Positions 14,237 through 25,262 of a stretch of DNA of 64,000 nt are shown here, piece after piece. The DNA comes from Aulostomus chinensis (lineage: Eukaryota > Chordata > Actinopteri > Syngnathiformes > Aulostomidae): the NCBI GenBank assembly GCA_037954235.1, contig JBBMOA010000012.1, forward strand, positions 3,440,001-3,504,000. The letters run 5' to 3'. A program made the position numbers and the translations under genes. The notes under the pieces are model-generated. The model saw nothing but the letters and a program-made list of their open reading frames with translations. It was not told the DNA's origin and ran no database searches. Positions within the stretch are counted from its first letter, which is position 1. Each line of letters starts with the position of its first letter.

Positions 14237-14313
14237 GGGCGGGACAGGAAGTGTTGTGTCATGGTGATTTAACTGTGGCTTGATGTTATAACACTTTTGT
14301 TTCCTCCCCACAG
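14237..14313 (+). promoter_or_regulatory. GC box, ETS-like site and 5' splice acceptor before the start exon
   Basis: GGGCGGG at 14237-14243 is followed at once by CAGGAAGTG (14245-14253), an ETS-type core. A pyrimidine tract and CAG end at 14313, 13 bases before the ATG. Either a short untranslated exon lies upstream and splices in here, or transcription begins just downstream of the GC box and the acceptor is unused. I cannot choose between these from sequence alone. Confidence 0.4.
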
Positions 14314-14326
14314 ATTGGGAACCGTC

Positions 14327-16178
14327 ATGACATCGATCCCACTGTCACTGTTCATGTTAGCCTTGAATCTGATGCAGTCCCGGACCGATTCAGAGAACTG
14401 CTCCTGGCAGGCGGTTAGCAACACCACGATTAATGTGGATTTTGACAACACGACTGATCCAACTGGCAACACAAGGTCACATGGTCTAGCCTTAGGAGGG
14501 ATGGCCACTGTGGTCACTTTCAACCTGATATGCTTTCTGGTGAGTTCTTCCTGCTGAACACCTCCTGTGTTCACTTTTACTGTTGTGAGAGGGTTTGGTT
14601 TTACTTGTGTACTTCCAGGCGTTGGTGGGGGCGTTTGTCTTCTTGAGGAAAGTAGCATGGGGCTACTGGCAAATTGCTGCAATGAATGAAACTGGCAAAA
14701 TGTAAGTACAAGGTCTTGAAATGTACCTGTTGAATAGGAAAGGTTTGGGTGCACGTAACAGTGAGTGGTTACTTGAGTGTTTCATCACTTTAATCTACGA
14801 GATTTCAAAAAAATCAGTGCCACATTTTGAAGTTGAACCCTTCATGCTGCAGCTGCTGAGATGGTTCCTCCTCTATCAAACCGATTCACTGCATTTGTAT
14901 GTTTCAGTTGTCAACTATTTCTTCCTGAGGCTAAAAGAAGTGATGGTAGAATATCTAATATTGCAGATGCAAATGTTGCAGTGTTGCTGGCTTTTAACAT
15001 GATGCAAATACTTGTATTTTCTGCACACAGTGAAGCCGCTTCCACATCCTCAGACGCACCTGAAAACCAGAAGCCCCTCGAGTCCAAGTCAGATAAACTC
15101 GACGGGGTTAGTGTGCTTTCAGTCTTACAGACTGGAATGTCGTGTCTTTCCATCGTGATTGATGTGAGAACTGGTTCGTCATCTTCAGTGTTGTGTTTTT
15201 CGTTTGTCGGAAGGGTTTCCATTGGCTGTTGACAATGCTCACACTCCGGTAAGACAACCTAGTGTCGAACAATTCTATGTACGCAAAATAAACTGAATAA
15301 AATCTTCAGTGTTAAATATGGATGAGTTTTATGTTGATGTGATCTCTCTGCAGGACGAGAGTCATCCGGGACAAGTGTGGAGAAGATGCAGTCCACTACA
15401 TGTACTTCCAGTACAACATCCTTCTCCTCCTGCTCACGGCGTGTGGGATCTCGATGGTTTGCATCCTCCCTGCTAACGTTTTCTTTGGAGACTTTTTTGG
15501 TGAGTTGACTAATATAAAAGGATTGACTTACCTCAGTTTTGCAGCATTTGTTTTCCAGTGTGTTTTGTTTTTGCAACAGGACACAGTTTCACCAGCTATG
15601 GGCGATACACAATCACAAATTTGGACACAGAGTGAGTTTTTATCATACGTTGCACCTTAATTTTGAGTTGTCGCTGTCACCAAATCCATCTCCCATTTTC
15701 TGCTCCCCAGTAACCAAATACTGTGGCTGCACATCGCCATCGCGGTCCTCTTCCTGTTTCTGACTTTGTACTTCATGAGAAAACACACCTCTAAGATGAA
15801 CTACAAGGAGGATGCTCAGGTGGGCGGTGTGTCGCCAGCAGAAGAGCACCACATGAGCACAGCATGCCTGTCTGCCATTGCTAATCCTCCCCTGCCCCCC
15901 TTCATTACAGGTGAAACGTACCATATTTGTCACCGGAATCCCCAAAAACACGGAGGAAGTGGACTTGAAGAAATACTTCGAGTGAGCTCGCCACCGCCCT
16001 CTTCCTGCTTTCATTAATGCTGCTGATTTGTCCAGATGCTCAATCTCAGAGTCACTCGCTGTCTCCACTCACACCTCTCCCATAGGCTCACTTATGAAAA
16101 CTGTAATGTGGTTGAAGCCCGCAAGTGTTCCAATGTGGCCAGGCTGATGAAGCTCAACCTAGAAAGGTACCAGTTTGA

Positions 16179-16243
<65 letters not shown>

Positions 16244-19200
16244 TTTGTGTTCCCCTTTGTAAGTGTCGTGGCTTACATTTGAGCACCGACTCACTTGATG
16301 CTTTGTGTGCAGGAAAAAGGCAAAGGACAGCAAGCAGTTCTTCGTGGACCTGCAGGCCAGAGAGGGCACCACCGCCATCATCAACTCAAATCCCTACAGA
16401 GAGCTTCTCTGTTTGGGCTTGCCAGAGGTCAGGCTGACACTCCTGAAACCTTTTACCTGTTCATGTAGATTTTACTAGTGTTTCTGAGGTGAGATGGCAT
16501 GTTTTCCTATTAATGATCAGGGAAGCTCAGGGTACAGGGATATTTGTTACTGAGGGAACATTTGTTTCTGTCTCTGCTTGCCCTCCCAGGAAGAGGCAGT
16601 GAGCTACTACGGCCGACTGGAGGCTGAACTGAAAGATGACATCAGGAAGGAGAGAGAGAGAGTCGATAGGAAACCTCTAGGAATGGCCTTTGTCACCTTC
16701 CACAAGAAGACCATTGCTGCCAGGTGAGTATATTTACACGCAGTATAAGGGTTGTCCGTCAGGCTCATTTGGAATGGACACATTCCGTGATCTGCTGGAC
16801 GGGTGTGTGTTCTTAGGATCATGAAGGACTTCAATGCCCTCCAGTGTGAAGGCTGTCACTGTCAGCGGAAGCCCGGATGCTCTCATCTCAGCGGCAAGCT
16901 GCAGACATACAAGTGGAAGGTTTGCTACGCTCCGGATCCACAGAACATCTTCTGGTAAGAACACAGCGTCTGACGTTCGTCAGGCGGATGGAGCACTTGT
17001 TTGATCATCACTGTGGGCCAGGGACTGATCTCAGTCCAACCCCTGGATGACCTTCATCGCACAGGGAGAATCTGGCAATTGGAGGATTCCTCTGGTGGAG
17101 CCGCTTCGCCATCATCAACTTGATCCTCTTCGCCATCATCTTCTCCCTCACCATCCCGTCCATCGTCGTGAACAACATGGACAAGATCTTCTCCCTTCTA
17201 CACGATGGAGAGGAGTACATAAATGTAGGTGTTTCAACTCTGGACGATGCCGTCATTTATGGTCATCTGCTTCCAGTTGTTTATGAGGACTTTTACCCTT
17301 GAATTGAACATGTCTGTGTCTGCTCCGCCCCCAGAATCCACTCCTCACTCAGGTCTTACCCGCCCTCCTCCTGTGGATCCTCTCCAACATACTACCTTAC
17401 ATGGTCAACTACTCTTCATCCCTGCAAGCCCACTGGACCCGGTGCGGTTTACACAGCCAGCACATTCTAAGGTGGTGTGTTTGTGTGTGTGTGTGTTTTT
17501 GTAATAATCCTCTTGGTCCTGCAGGTCAGCACAGAACAAGAACACCATGTATAAATGCTACGGTTCCCTGATCTTGATGGTCCTGTTACTGCCCTCGTTT
17601 GGACCCAGCAGGTGTACCGTGTTCTGATTTCAGCTGCAATATAAAGGAGTCCAGTGATGTATATTCATCATCTTTATGTATCATCTCTCTCTCTCTCTCT
17701 CTCTCCTTGTAGTATTGATTACATATTCCACTGGGTGCTGGACTCAGGAGTCTTCGAGAAGGCTAAAGTGAGATTTGAGTAAGTAGCATGTGTTGTGCTG
17801 CTAGTTTTCCTTGTTTACTTTGTAGTACAGCATGTATACATTTACTTCAAGTGGAGAAAGGTCTCAGACATTTGATAGCTGAGTTACTTTTCTTCCTCTT
17901 TAGGTTCCTCTTTCTTCCTGACATCAGCTCCTTCTTTGTCAACTTTGTCATTTCTTGTGCTTTCACTGGGAATGCCTTGGAACTACTGAGGATCCCGGGT
18001 CTGTTGGTCTACCTGATCCGCCTTTGCCTGGCCCGGTCTGCAGCTGAGCGCAGGAACGTACAGAAGGTCAGTGTGTGTCTTCTTTACTTATTTTAAGTCC
18101 TTTGGGGATCCGTGGGAAGGTTGTCAGAGGTTTTTATTGGCCAGAGAAGAGGAGATCAGCAGGAGAATGTCATACATCCATCAGGATCTCTTCTAACATA
18201 TTTGAATCCAGAAAGGAATTTTGATCATGCGATTTAGGAGCTTCTATGTGTGAAGTAATAATGGAAACTGAACAAGGAACTCTGGGTAACTGAAATAAGC
18301 ATTTCCTAATGAACGTGTGGTGTGAACGTGAGGCTGAGCTGCTGAAATGAACTGAGAGATGGAGAAAGTAGAATCGTAGATGTAGAACAGCTGAGGGGAG
18401 CTCAGCTCAACAGAGCCCTCTGAGCCTCAGCTCTGGACATCCACTCCTTCACTGTTGAGGCGCTGACATAGATCAACAGAATAGAACAGATACATGGGAA
18501 ATAATTTATATTCATATCAACAGTGCCAAGAATTGTAAGTGTGACATGTTTCTGTCCTTGTGCAGTACCAAGCATCTGAGTTTGAGTTTGGAGCATCTTA
18601 CGCACGGATGTTGTGCATGTTCGCTGTCATCATGACGTACAGCATCCCATCTCCTCTCATCCTGCCTTGGGGTTTGTTCTGCCGCGCCATCATCACTAGT
18701 GCAACGTTGGCCTGATACGATCCTTTGCCCTGACGGCTGTGCACCCCCCCTCTCTGAGCAGGCCTGGTCTACATGGGGATCAAACACATGGTCGACAGGT
18801 ACAACCTGTTTTACGCGTACGTGCCAACCAAACTGGACAAGAAGGTCCACCATGGAGCAGTCAACCAGGGCATGACTGCTCCCATTCTGTGTCTCCTCTG
18901 GATCCTTTTGTTCTCCATAGTACACTCTGGTAAGACCAACCCGCCAGCGGGCCACGTCTACTCTTTCACTGTTGCTGTTTTAAAATCCTGATCATTTGAA
19001 TGTCCATTGAGCTGAGGCTAAGAGTCCCACTGCTCTCTGCTCCTCCAGGATATCAGTCTCCTAAATCCCTGTTCACGTTGGTGGTCATCATCACCACGAG
19101 CGTCATGTGCCTCGCTCACATCTTCTTTGGACATTTCAAATATTTAAGTGCTCATGTCTACCAGGTAACAAGGAGTTGATCTGCCTTGGCTTTATTGTAT

Positions 19201-19849
19201 TTGGCTATTTTAGTTCAACATGCCATGGTGACTCTGTCTCCCACATCAGATCCAGGACCAGGACATGAATGATTTGGAAGGGGGTCCATGTGCAGTGGAC
19301 AAATCCGAATCAAGAGAAGCAGCAGTAAGTTTTCAGTTCAGTTTTTAATAAGACCTGTTTTCTTGTGGGTTCAGTTTCTCTTTTACAAAGAAATGTTCAA
19401 ATAAAGCTGAAAAATCTTCAAATCTACAACTAATAAGTAGCGATACACATACAAGGTCGTGTAATTTGGGAAAACCTGCAAAGGAAAATGCATGAATTTG
19501 GAAATAGCTCATGCCACCATTGGTCCAGGAACAGGAACTAGAAGTGTTGGAGAGTGTTTTATGACACACGATGACATCACCTCCTTCCCTGCCTCCTGCA
19601 CCTGCTGTGAGGCAGCACAAGAATACCAGATTTAAAGATGCGTCGTTCTCTCTCCTGCAGCAGCTGTACATGGCTGAGGTGCTTCAAGAGCTGGTTCTCG
19701 AAGAGTCTCAGGACTCAGCTCTAGGCAGAGATGCCAGGGACGACCAGAGGTCCTCGCCGCTCACCACCATCGACATGGACAGCGCGACTAGCCAGGTACA
19801 TCAGCAACTGAGTCATGAGGAGTTGGACAGCATCAGAGAAAATACATGA
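14327..19849 (+). CDS. tmem63b: TMEM63B-like osmo/mechanosensitive cation channel (CSC1-like protein 2), 22 coding exons
   Basis: Coding exons: 14327-14539, 14619-14701, 15031-15106, 15214-15248, 15354-15499, 15580-15631, 15711-15819, 15911-15981, 16086-16166, 16313-16427, 16590-16723, 16817-16954, 17065-17224, 17335-17441, 17525-17611, 17713-17778, 17904-18066, 18566-18671, 18762-18929, 19049-19164, 19250-19324, 19661-19849. All junctions are GT-AG and in phase; they total 2,490 nt, or 829 residues, close to the usual 800-835. Known family role: OSCA/TMEM63 channels open on membrane tension or hypo-osmotic stress and pass cations, including calcium. Seen: hydrophobic N-terminus, sequons at N24, N32 and N41, a first membrane helix about 54-83, two helices about 150-225, a cytosolic RNP-like domain (PHM7_cyt type) about 240-420, and a helical channel region about 425-735 (RSN1_7TM type). 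Motifs such as KCGEDAVHY, PLGMAFVTFH, YAPDPQNIFWENL, LEAHWTR-like LQAHWTR, RLCLARSAAERRNV and FGHFKYLSAH match TMEM63B better than A or C. The start is the first in-frame ATG after an acceptor at 14312-14313. A teleost-specific paralogue is possible. Odd residues are described in the findings. Confidence 0.94.
16180..16242 (+). repeat. (TG)n microsatellite in tmem63b intron 9
   Basis: About 31 TG units fill 63 of the 146 bases of the intron 16167-16312 and begin only 13 bases after the donor. In pre-mRNA this is a (UG)n tract, the known preferred ligand of TDP-43 and CELF proteins. Confidence 0.97.
17683..17706 (+). repeat. (CT)n tract at the acceptor of tmem63b intron 15
   Basis: A run of TC/CT dinucleotides lies directly before CTTGTAG at the 3' end of the intron 17612-17712 and serves as an unusually long pyrimidine tract. 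Confidence 0.9.
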
Positions 19850-20170
19850 TAATTCTAATATTTTAATATAGATAAATGTAGCACCTTACAACCATTGGAG
19901 ACGGGTTTGTGAAAGCCAACAGGTGGCAACTACAGAAAGTTCTCACCAGTGAAGGGTGGACTGATCCTTCACAGCGAGACAGAAGGAGGAACATCGACAC
20001 CAACAAACACACAACAAACACACAGCAAACACACAACAAACACACAACAAACACACAACAAACAGATGTATTTCCTTAATATATTTGTGAAAGAGAGAGT
20101 GATGGGTTAAGGAGGGCTTTTATGAATAAACTAAAGACAGTTGACAATAAAACTGAGTATCAGTCGTATA
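19850..20170 (+). other. tmem63b 3' untranslated region with two AATAAA signals
   Basis: After the TGA at 19847-19849 comes about 280 bp with no coding signal, then AATAAA at 20125-20130 and again at 20146-20151. Cleavage would be expected about 15-30 bases after one of them, just before the AC microsatellite at 20197. The segment includes the AACAAACACAC array at 19999-20064, which would be part of the mRNA. Confidence 0.6.
19999..20064. repeat. 11-bp tandem repeat AACAAACACAC, about 6 copies
   Basis: AACAAACACAC repeated with one AGC variant, inside the predicted 3' UTR of the channel gene. Confidence 0.9.
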
Positions 20171-20193
20171 TCCTGAGACGAGAATATTCCCCC

Positions 20194-20196
<3 letters not shown>

Positions 20197-20254
<58 letters not shown>
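20197..20254. repeat. (AC)n microsatellite, 29 units
   Basis: A 58-bp uninterrupted AC run just beyond the polyadenylation signals of the channel gene. Confidence 0.97.
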
Positions 20255-20256
<2 letters not shown>

Positions 20257-22094
20257 TTGCATCCAAGTCTATGTCACTGACTGACAAGTGTAACATATCA
20301 ACCAAGCACAGACTCACTTGTAATGAAATACCTCAATGAGCAGATTACAAGTTTCCCCATTTGGAAATTTCATTACCACTCCCATAATTGGATTGAAAAA
20401 TGTAATTAGTGTTTCTGGGATAACGAGCATGTGATTTAAGGGTCAATGTCGATGACATCAGACGTCTTAAACTCGTGTTTAACCCTCTACAAGACATCTT
20501 GACGAGAAACTTACCGATCAGTATATTTTATATTTAATCATTCCAAAGACACGGGTCAATTTTGAATCAAGATGACATTTGTAAAAGGATGACATCTTTT
20601 ACATTTATTACCAGTGAATCCTCAACGCGTGGCCATGAGGTACAAGTTGTTCCTGCGTTTTAAAATGTGTGGCCACTAAATAATCAAAGCGTGGGAACCT
20701 TTCAGGGCCACAGTTTCTTCTCTTCTGTCTGCGGCTGCTCCAGGTTGTGTACTTCATCTATTTTCTTATCTCTAATTAAGACAATTTTAAAAAGTGGTAA
20801 AAACCATTTAGTGAGGTGGTACCAACAGTCCACAGCGTCCCATTTTGGAAAACTAATTGGAATATATTTTCTTGCAATGGAGTAGTTAACCAGTGTGGAG
20901 GACAGAGAGGGAAATGTAATTTGCTGCGAGGACTTCCCCTGTCCCATGAGTTGTGATGTAGAACAGAACCAGCTTTCATACAGCAGCGGAGCCTCACACG
21001 CTCTTTCACCATTCTGTTTAAAACCCTTTGGCCTGTGATCAAACAAGTTAATAGGATGCATCGTGCACAGCCCAGCCAGTTTAATTTACAGTCAAATCTA
21101 CTTCCCTGAAATAAATGTACATTGTGTAGGCATTCTTTGCATTTCCACAGGGGCCGAGTTTAATTGTTACCCTGCCTACCTTAAAGCATTGTGGCTGATG
21201 ACTCCGAGTGATTGTGATTATTAAATAAAAACGCCCCCAGGACAAGAATCCGACTCCCCACGGAAGTTTTCCAGAGCTCAAAAGCTTGTTCAAATTAAAC
21301 AAAAATGAGTGCCTCAAGTGATAGCACTTGACACAAATCACCCGAGACGTACTGTATAAGAGCCACATATGAGAGGAAGGGAGAGAGAGAAAAAACAGTG
21401 GTGATGAGAAGAACAAGATGTAGCATGTTCTGTTCTTGGCACATGTCTGAGACTCTCAGGAGTCTTTGGAGCTGCAGGCTCAGGCCTGACCTCTGAAGGA
21501 ACCGGGCCTAAGGCAACGCCACAGTGGGGATGTTTATCTGAATGATTGAACGGGTCAGGTTGCACATCAGAAGCACATTCCAGTGTAGACATGTAACCTG
21601 GGCTGCATCACATGACTACATGACTTGAGTTTCCCAACTGGATGACTCGCACTTTTAAAACTTAAAAAAAAAAGTCCTCACAGATTTACAGGAGCTGCCG
21701 ACAAGTCTGTGTGTGTGACTTGAAAATGTTCTCATAAAAACGCAAAAAGTAAAACTACTGTTAATAATAACACAATTAATTTCAAGTCTGTGATTTTAAA
21801 CTTAAAGTTGCAGTGCATCACATTAGCAGAGAGGAAAAGATCATCATCGTGGTTAGAGTGAAACCTCACCACTGCTGGTACGTCCTGAGCAGCGGCTCCT
21901 GATGCTGCTGCACCGATCAACTCCCCACAAACCCAAATACTCCATCAAAGCAGCCAGGAAACAACAGCCTCCTCCACTCAGAAGCGTTCAACGGGAATCT
22001 GCTGCTCCGCATCTGCCAATCTTACCATCCCTTCACTGCTCCCTCCACCTCTGCATACGGATCATTATGTGTTCCAGCTACAGTGGTACACCAG
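20255..22094. other. Gene-free stretch downstream of tmem63b
   Basis: No exon or repeat array. The interval 20990-21330 is repeat-free with AT-rich cores (GTTTAATTTACAG, GAGTTTAATTGTTACC, GTGATTATTAAATAAAAACG) between GC-richer flanks, a look often seen in conserved non-coding elements. Confidence 0.5.
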
Positions 22095-22250
22095 GTGTGT
22101 CACGATCCATTCACCTCAACGTAATATCTCTGAGCGCCAGGAGGGAACTTCCTCAAATTTGGCTCAAGTATCCTCTGGGACTTCAAGATGCACTGAAAAG
22201 ATTTTGGTGGTCAAAGGTTTACGTTGCTGTCACGTCACATGAGCCCAGAG
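22095..22250 (+). mobile_element. Degenerate copy of the GGTCAAAGG dispersed repeat
   Basis: CACGATCCATTCACCTCAAC is followed by CTCTGAGCGCCAGGAGGGAA, CCTCAAATTTGGCTCAAGTA, TCTGGGACTTCAAGATG and TTTTGGTGGTCAAAGGTTTA. The order CAGGA-AACTTCCTCAAATTTGG-TTTTGGTGGTCAAAGG is the same as in the family copies elsewhere in the window, but more diverged. Confidence 0.55.
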
Positions 22251-23899
22251 TATCTTGAAGGACTCACTCACCACCGTGTCCGTGGGGACGATTTCATCGA
22301 CCATTAAAACCTCAACTAAAATGTTACGATGCGGCCGCAATCACACTCCAAACGAGTGCTCAGAGAGTGAGAACCTTCCAAAGGTTCAGAAATCAGTATT
22401 TTTTCACCTTTTAGAGAATCTTTTGTATCTCCTCTGCAAGGCAGCACGTTTCTCTCTCAGAGCAGCGTTGTCAGACAGTTTTACCGCCTCCAGCAAAGTT
22501 TCTCAGCTCGTTCTCCGATATTACCTGAGTTGAAACTGGCCTAGAAATAACACTGGAATGGGGGGAAGAGAGGAATTCGATATTGATAAGTATGGGGCTA
22601 ATGGAACTTGCAACAGGGGTATACCCCAGCGTGTCGCTGTCGGAGTCCCTGGAGACATTTTGACCTGTGTTTTGACCTATGACCCCGGGGTTGTACTAGA
22701 ACCCGCGGATGTTTTTCAGCGTGCGGCACTCGCGCCTGAGTGCAGCGGATCTTCAGTTAGCTGTGGCGTCTGTTCCTGCAGTCATTAGTCGGACAGAAAC
22801 GTTACATGAACAGTTTTACTGAACAAGCAGCTTAATTTCATCATTTTCCTTAACAAGTGTGCAAGTCAACACACTAATATATTCACCCGGTAGCCCTCGA
22901 CTCCATTAAAATCAATCATCACTCTATCCATTGCTGCTCCCACGTTGAAGCTTAGTTATTATGCAACAATAAAGGCGAAGTATAATTGAATTTCCTTCCA
23001 TTTTCATGTTGCGGTGAGTGCGATCCAATATGACACTTGATTAAAAGAAGGGGCTCCATCTCGTTCACCGAAGACTTTGGGGGAGAATGAGCTGGATTTC
23101 TTCTGTGAGAAAAGAGGGAAAATAATAAAACCAAACAAATGTTACCCTCCTCGCCTCTGTTAATGGAGCTCACAGTGGCGTTCCAGAATTCGAGACTTTG
23201 CGCTGTAAAATGCTCAATTGACAGAAACACCCAGAGAAGATAATATGCATTATATAATACAGAATGTGTGAAAAGGCTGAGGAGGTGGGAAAGAGGAGCT
23301 CACTGGAGGCTCTCCTGTCTACGGAGGACAGTCTGTTCTGCAGCAGCACATTATCAGGATCAGGAGCAGTAAAGGGGGTCCACACCAGCACCAGTAGAAC
23401 CAGAACGGCGTGGGTTTTGATCGTCCGTCAGGGTTTCGCCAGTGTGGCAACAGAGGCGCAAATATCATGAGAACACAGTGCAAGAGATGTGTTATGCTGT
23501 TCTAAGACACCCCCACACACAAACACACACCCCCCCCCCCATCCCCACTAACCTCCAGGCCTGACCTGGCCTGAGCCCGATTACATCATCACTGAGCTGG
23601 ACGCTACTAGACCCTGACATTTGGTCGGGAATCCCACGGGTCAGGATTTACTTAATTGTGTCACAGGAGCAGGATGGGAGCACTGTTGAGGGACTAGAAT
23701 GGGAGTGAAACATCACTCTTGTGTCAGGCTCTTCTGCACACATGCACACACACACGTGTGCGCGCACACACACTGAACTGACGGATAACAAGTTTACACC
23801 CCAAACTGAAGGCTAACACACAACAAATGAGCTAACGACAGGAGACGAACAGCTTGAAAATGACATTCTCATCCCCTCATCACACTGCAACATCGCTTG

Positions 23900-23900
<1 letters not shown>

Positions 23901-23931
<31 letters not shown>
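23901..23931. repeat. (AC)n microsatellite
   Basis: About 15 AC units. An imperfect alternating purine-pyrimidine tract with CACACACGTGTGCGCGCACA lies at about 23746-23775 and could favour Z-DNA. Confidence 0.95.
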
Positions 23932-23933
<2 letters not shown>

Positions 23934-24364
23934 TTTGAAAATTATACAATTGCCATTATTTTGACTAACATTGCCACCTTCGAGGAACTGAAGCCGTGTG
24001 ATTGATCCCTGGTCTCGTTCTATGTTGACTCACCACCACGAACCTGAAACAAACTCTGTGCCTTCCTGGGATTTGAAAATTTGTAGTTTTCGACGTCGCA
24101 GCATGCGTCTCCACCATCTTTGAGGTCGCGCGACTGCTTCTACGTCAGTGTGATGTCACCGCCTTTGTTCTGGCAGGCCAAGTTGTCCTAAAATAAAGGT
24201 GACGAGCTCAGTCTCACCAGAGGAACTAAAAACACTTCTGAGAGCCGGAAAAACAACAGATAACCTTTATTGAGTTGAACACACAACGTTGTATCTTACT
24301 GCTGAAGAAAAGGATGGGCCTGAGCAGTGGTGTCAGGCTTTTGTTTGCCATTGAAATATTTGAA

Positions 24365-24417
24365 TTTTACACCCCACCCCCAACTCCCCCACCCCCAACT
24401 CCCCCACCTCCCCCCGA
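24365..24417. repeat. C-rich tract with CCCCCAACTC repeats
   Basis: CACCCCCAACTCC appears twice in a 50-bp pyrimidine-rich strand, with several runs of at least four C that fit an i-motif on this strand or a G-quadruplex on the other. Confidence 0.8.
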
Positions 24418-24610
24418 GATTTTGTGGACAGTATTTCTGATTATTTTTGCCTTCAGTTATTTACTTAATAAACACTCATTTGCCTTGCATAGAACTGCAT
24501 ATTTGTCCACATTCATGTTGATAAGACACTTGGAAAATATCCCTTCAAGGTACACTTTGAATATTTAAAAATGTCCAATGTATTCAGTTTAATCATTTGC
24601 CAGCCGTAGC

Positions 24611-24616
<6 letters not shown>

Positions 24617-24641
<25 letters not shown>
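24617..24641. repeat. (AG)n microsatellite
   Basis: About 12 AG units after A7. Confidence 0.95.
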
Positions 24642-25237
24642 AATCTTTAGTGATTTAAAATGGTCGGTAACAGACTTCCCTGGCTTAAGAGAGTTTTGAA
24701 ACATGATGGGAAACGAGTGATAACAAATCAAATCGGCTTCCTAACACAGCGGTACTCACAAACCAGGCCTGGAAACGATTACAAAGAAATGGCTCAGATG
24801 AACAAATCAGTTCTCTTGAGCTTAAGGAGCTCAATATCAAACATTCAAGAGAGCAATTAAGATTCATTTCCACATATATATGTAGGTTTAATTACATTGA
24901 GCACACAGGGAGATGGAAAAAAGATATTTGTTGGCAAACATGGGGAGACGGTACAGATAAGCATTTGAATAAGAAGATGACGAGCTCTCTAGTTGGGTTT
25001 GATGCGTGTGTAGACAATGAAATGATGCGGAATGAAGTGACTTCAAATGAGAGGAGGAAAAAAGCTTAGTGGAATTTATCAGAATGTATGTACTTTGCTA
25101 CATTTATCGCTGACAAATTATAGTCCTTTTTTAAAATAAGTTAATACAGGCCTAAAAGCTGCTTCTCAGTGAGGGCAGTTTACATTAAAAAACCTGACAT
25201 CAAATAAAACAGCCGAGAGGAAAGTGGCTGATATGTT

Positions 25238-25262
25238 GGGGGGGGGGGGGGGGGGGGGGGGG
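25238..25262. repeat. G25 homopolymer
   Basis: Twenty-five consecutive G, one of the two longest homopolymers in the window. Its length is doubtful in any assembly. Confidence 0.9.

Noticed and set aside
14269..14754. 161-residue minus-strand frame across tmem63b exons 1 and 2
   Set aside because: Antisense shadow of the real exons; it runs through splice sites and matches no family.
15643..16068. 141-residue minus-strand frame
   Set aside because: Antisense shadow of tmem63b exons 7 and 8.
19786..19802. Alternative last intron starting at CAGGTACAT
   Set aside because: A donor-like GT follows the Ser-Gln codons, but reading straight through gives a stop 16 codons later with an acidic tail like that of TMEM63B, and no matching acceptor and short terminal exon were evident.
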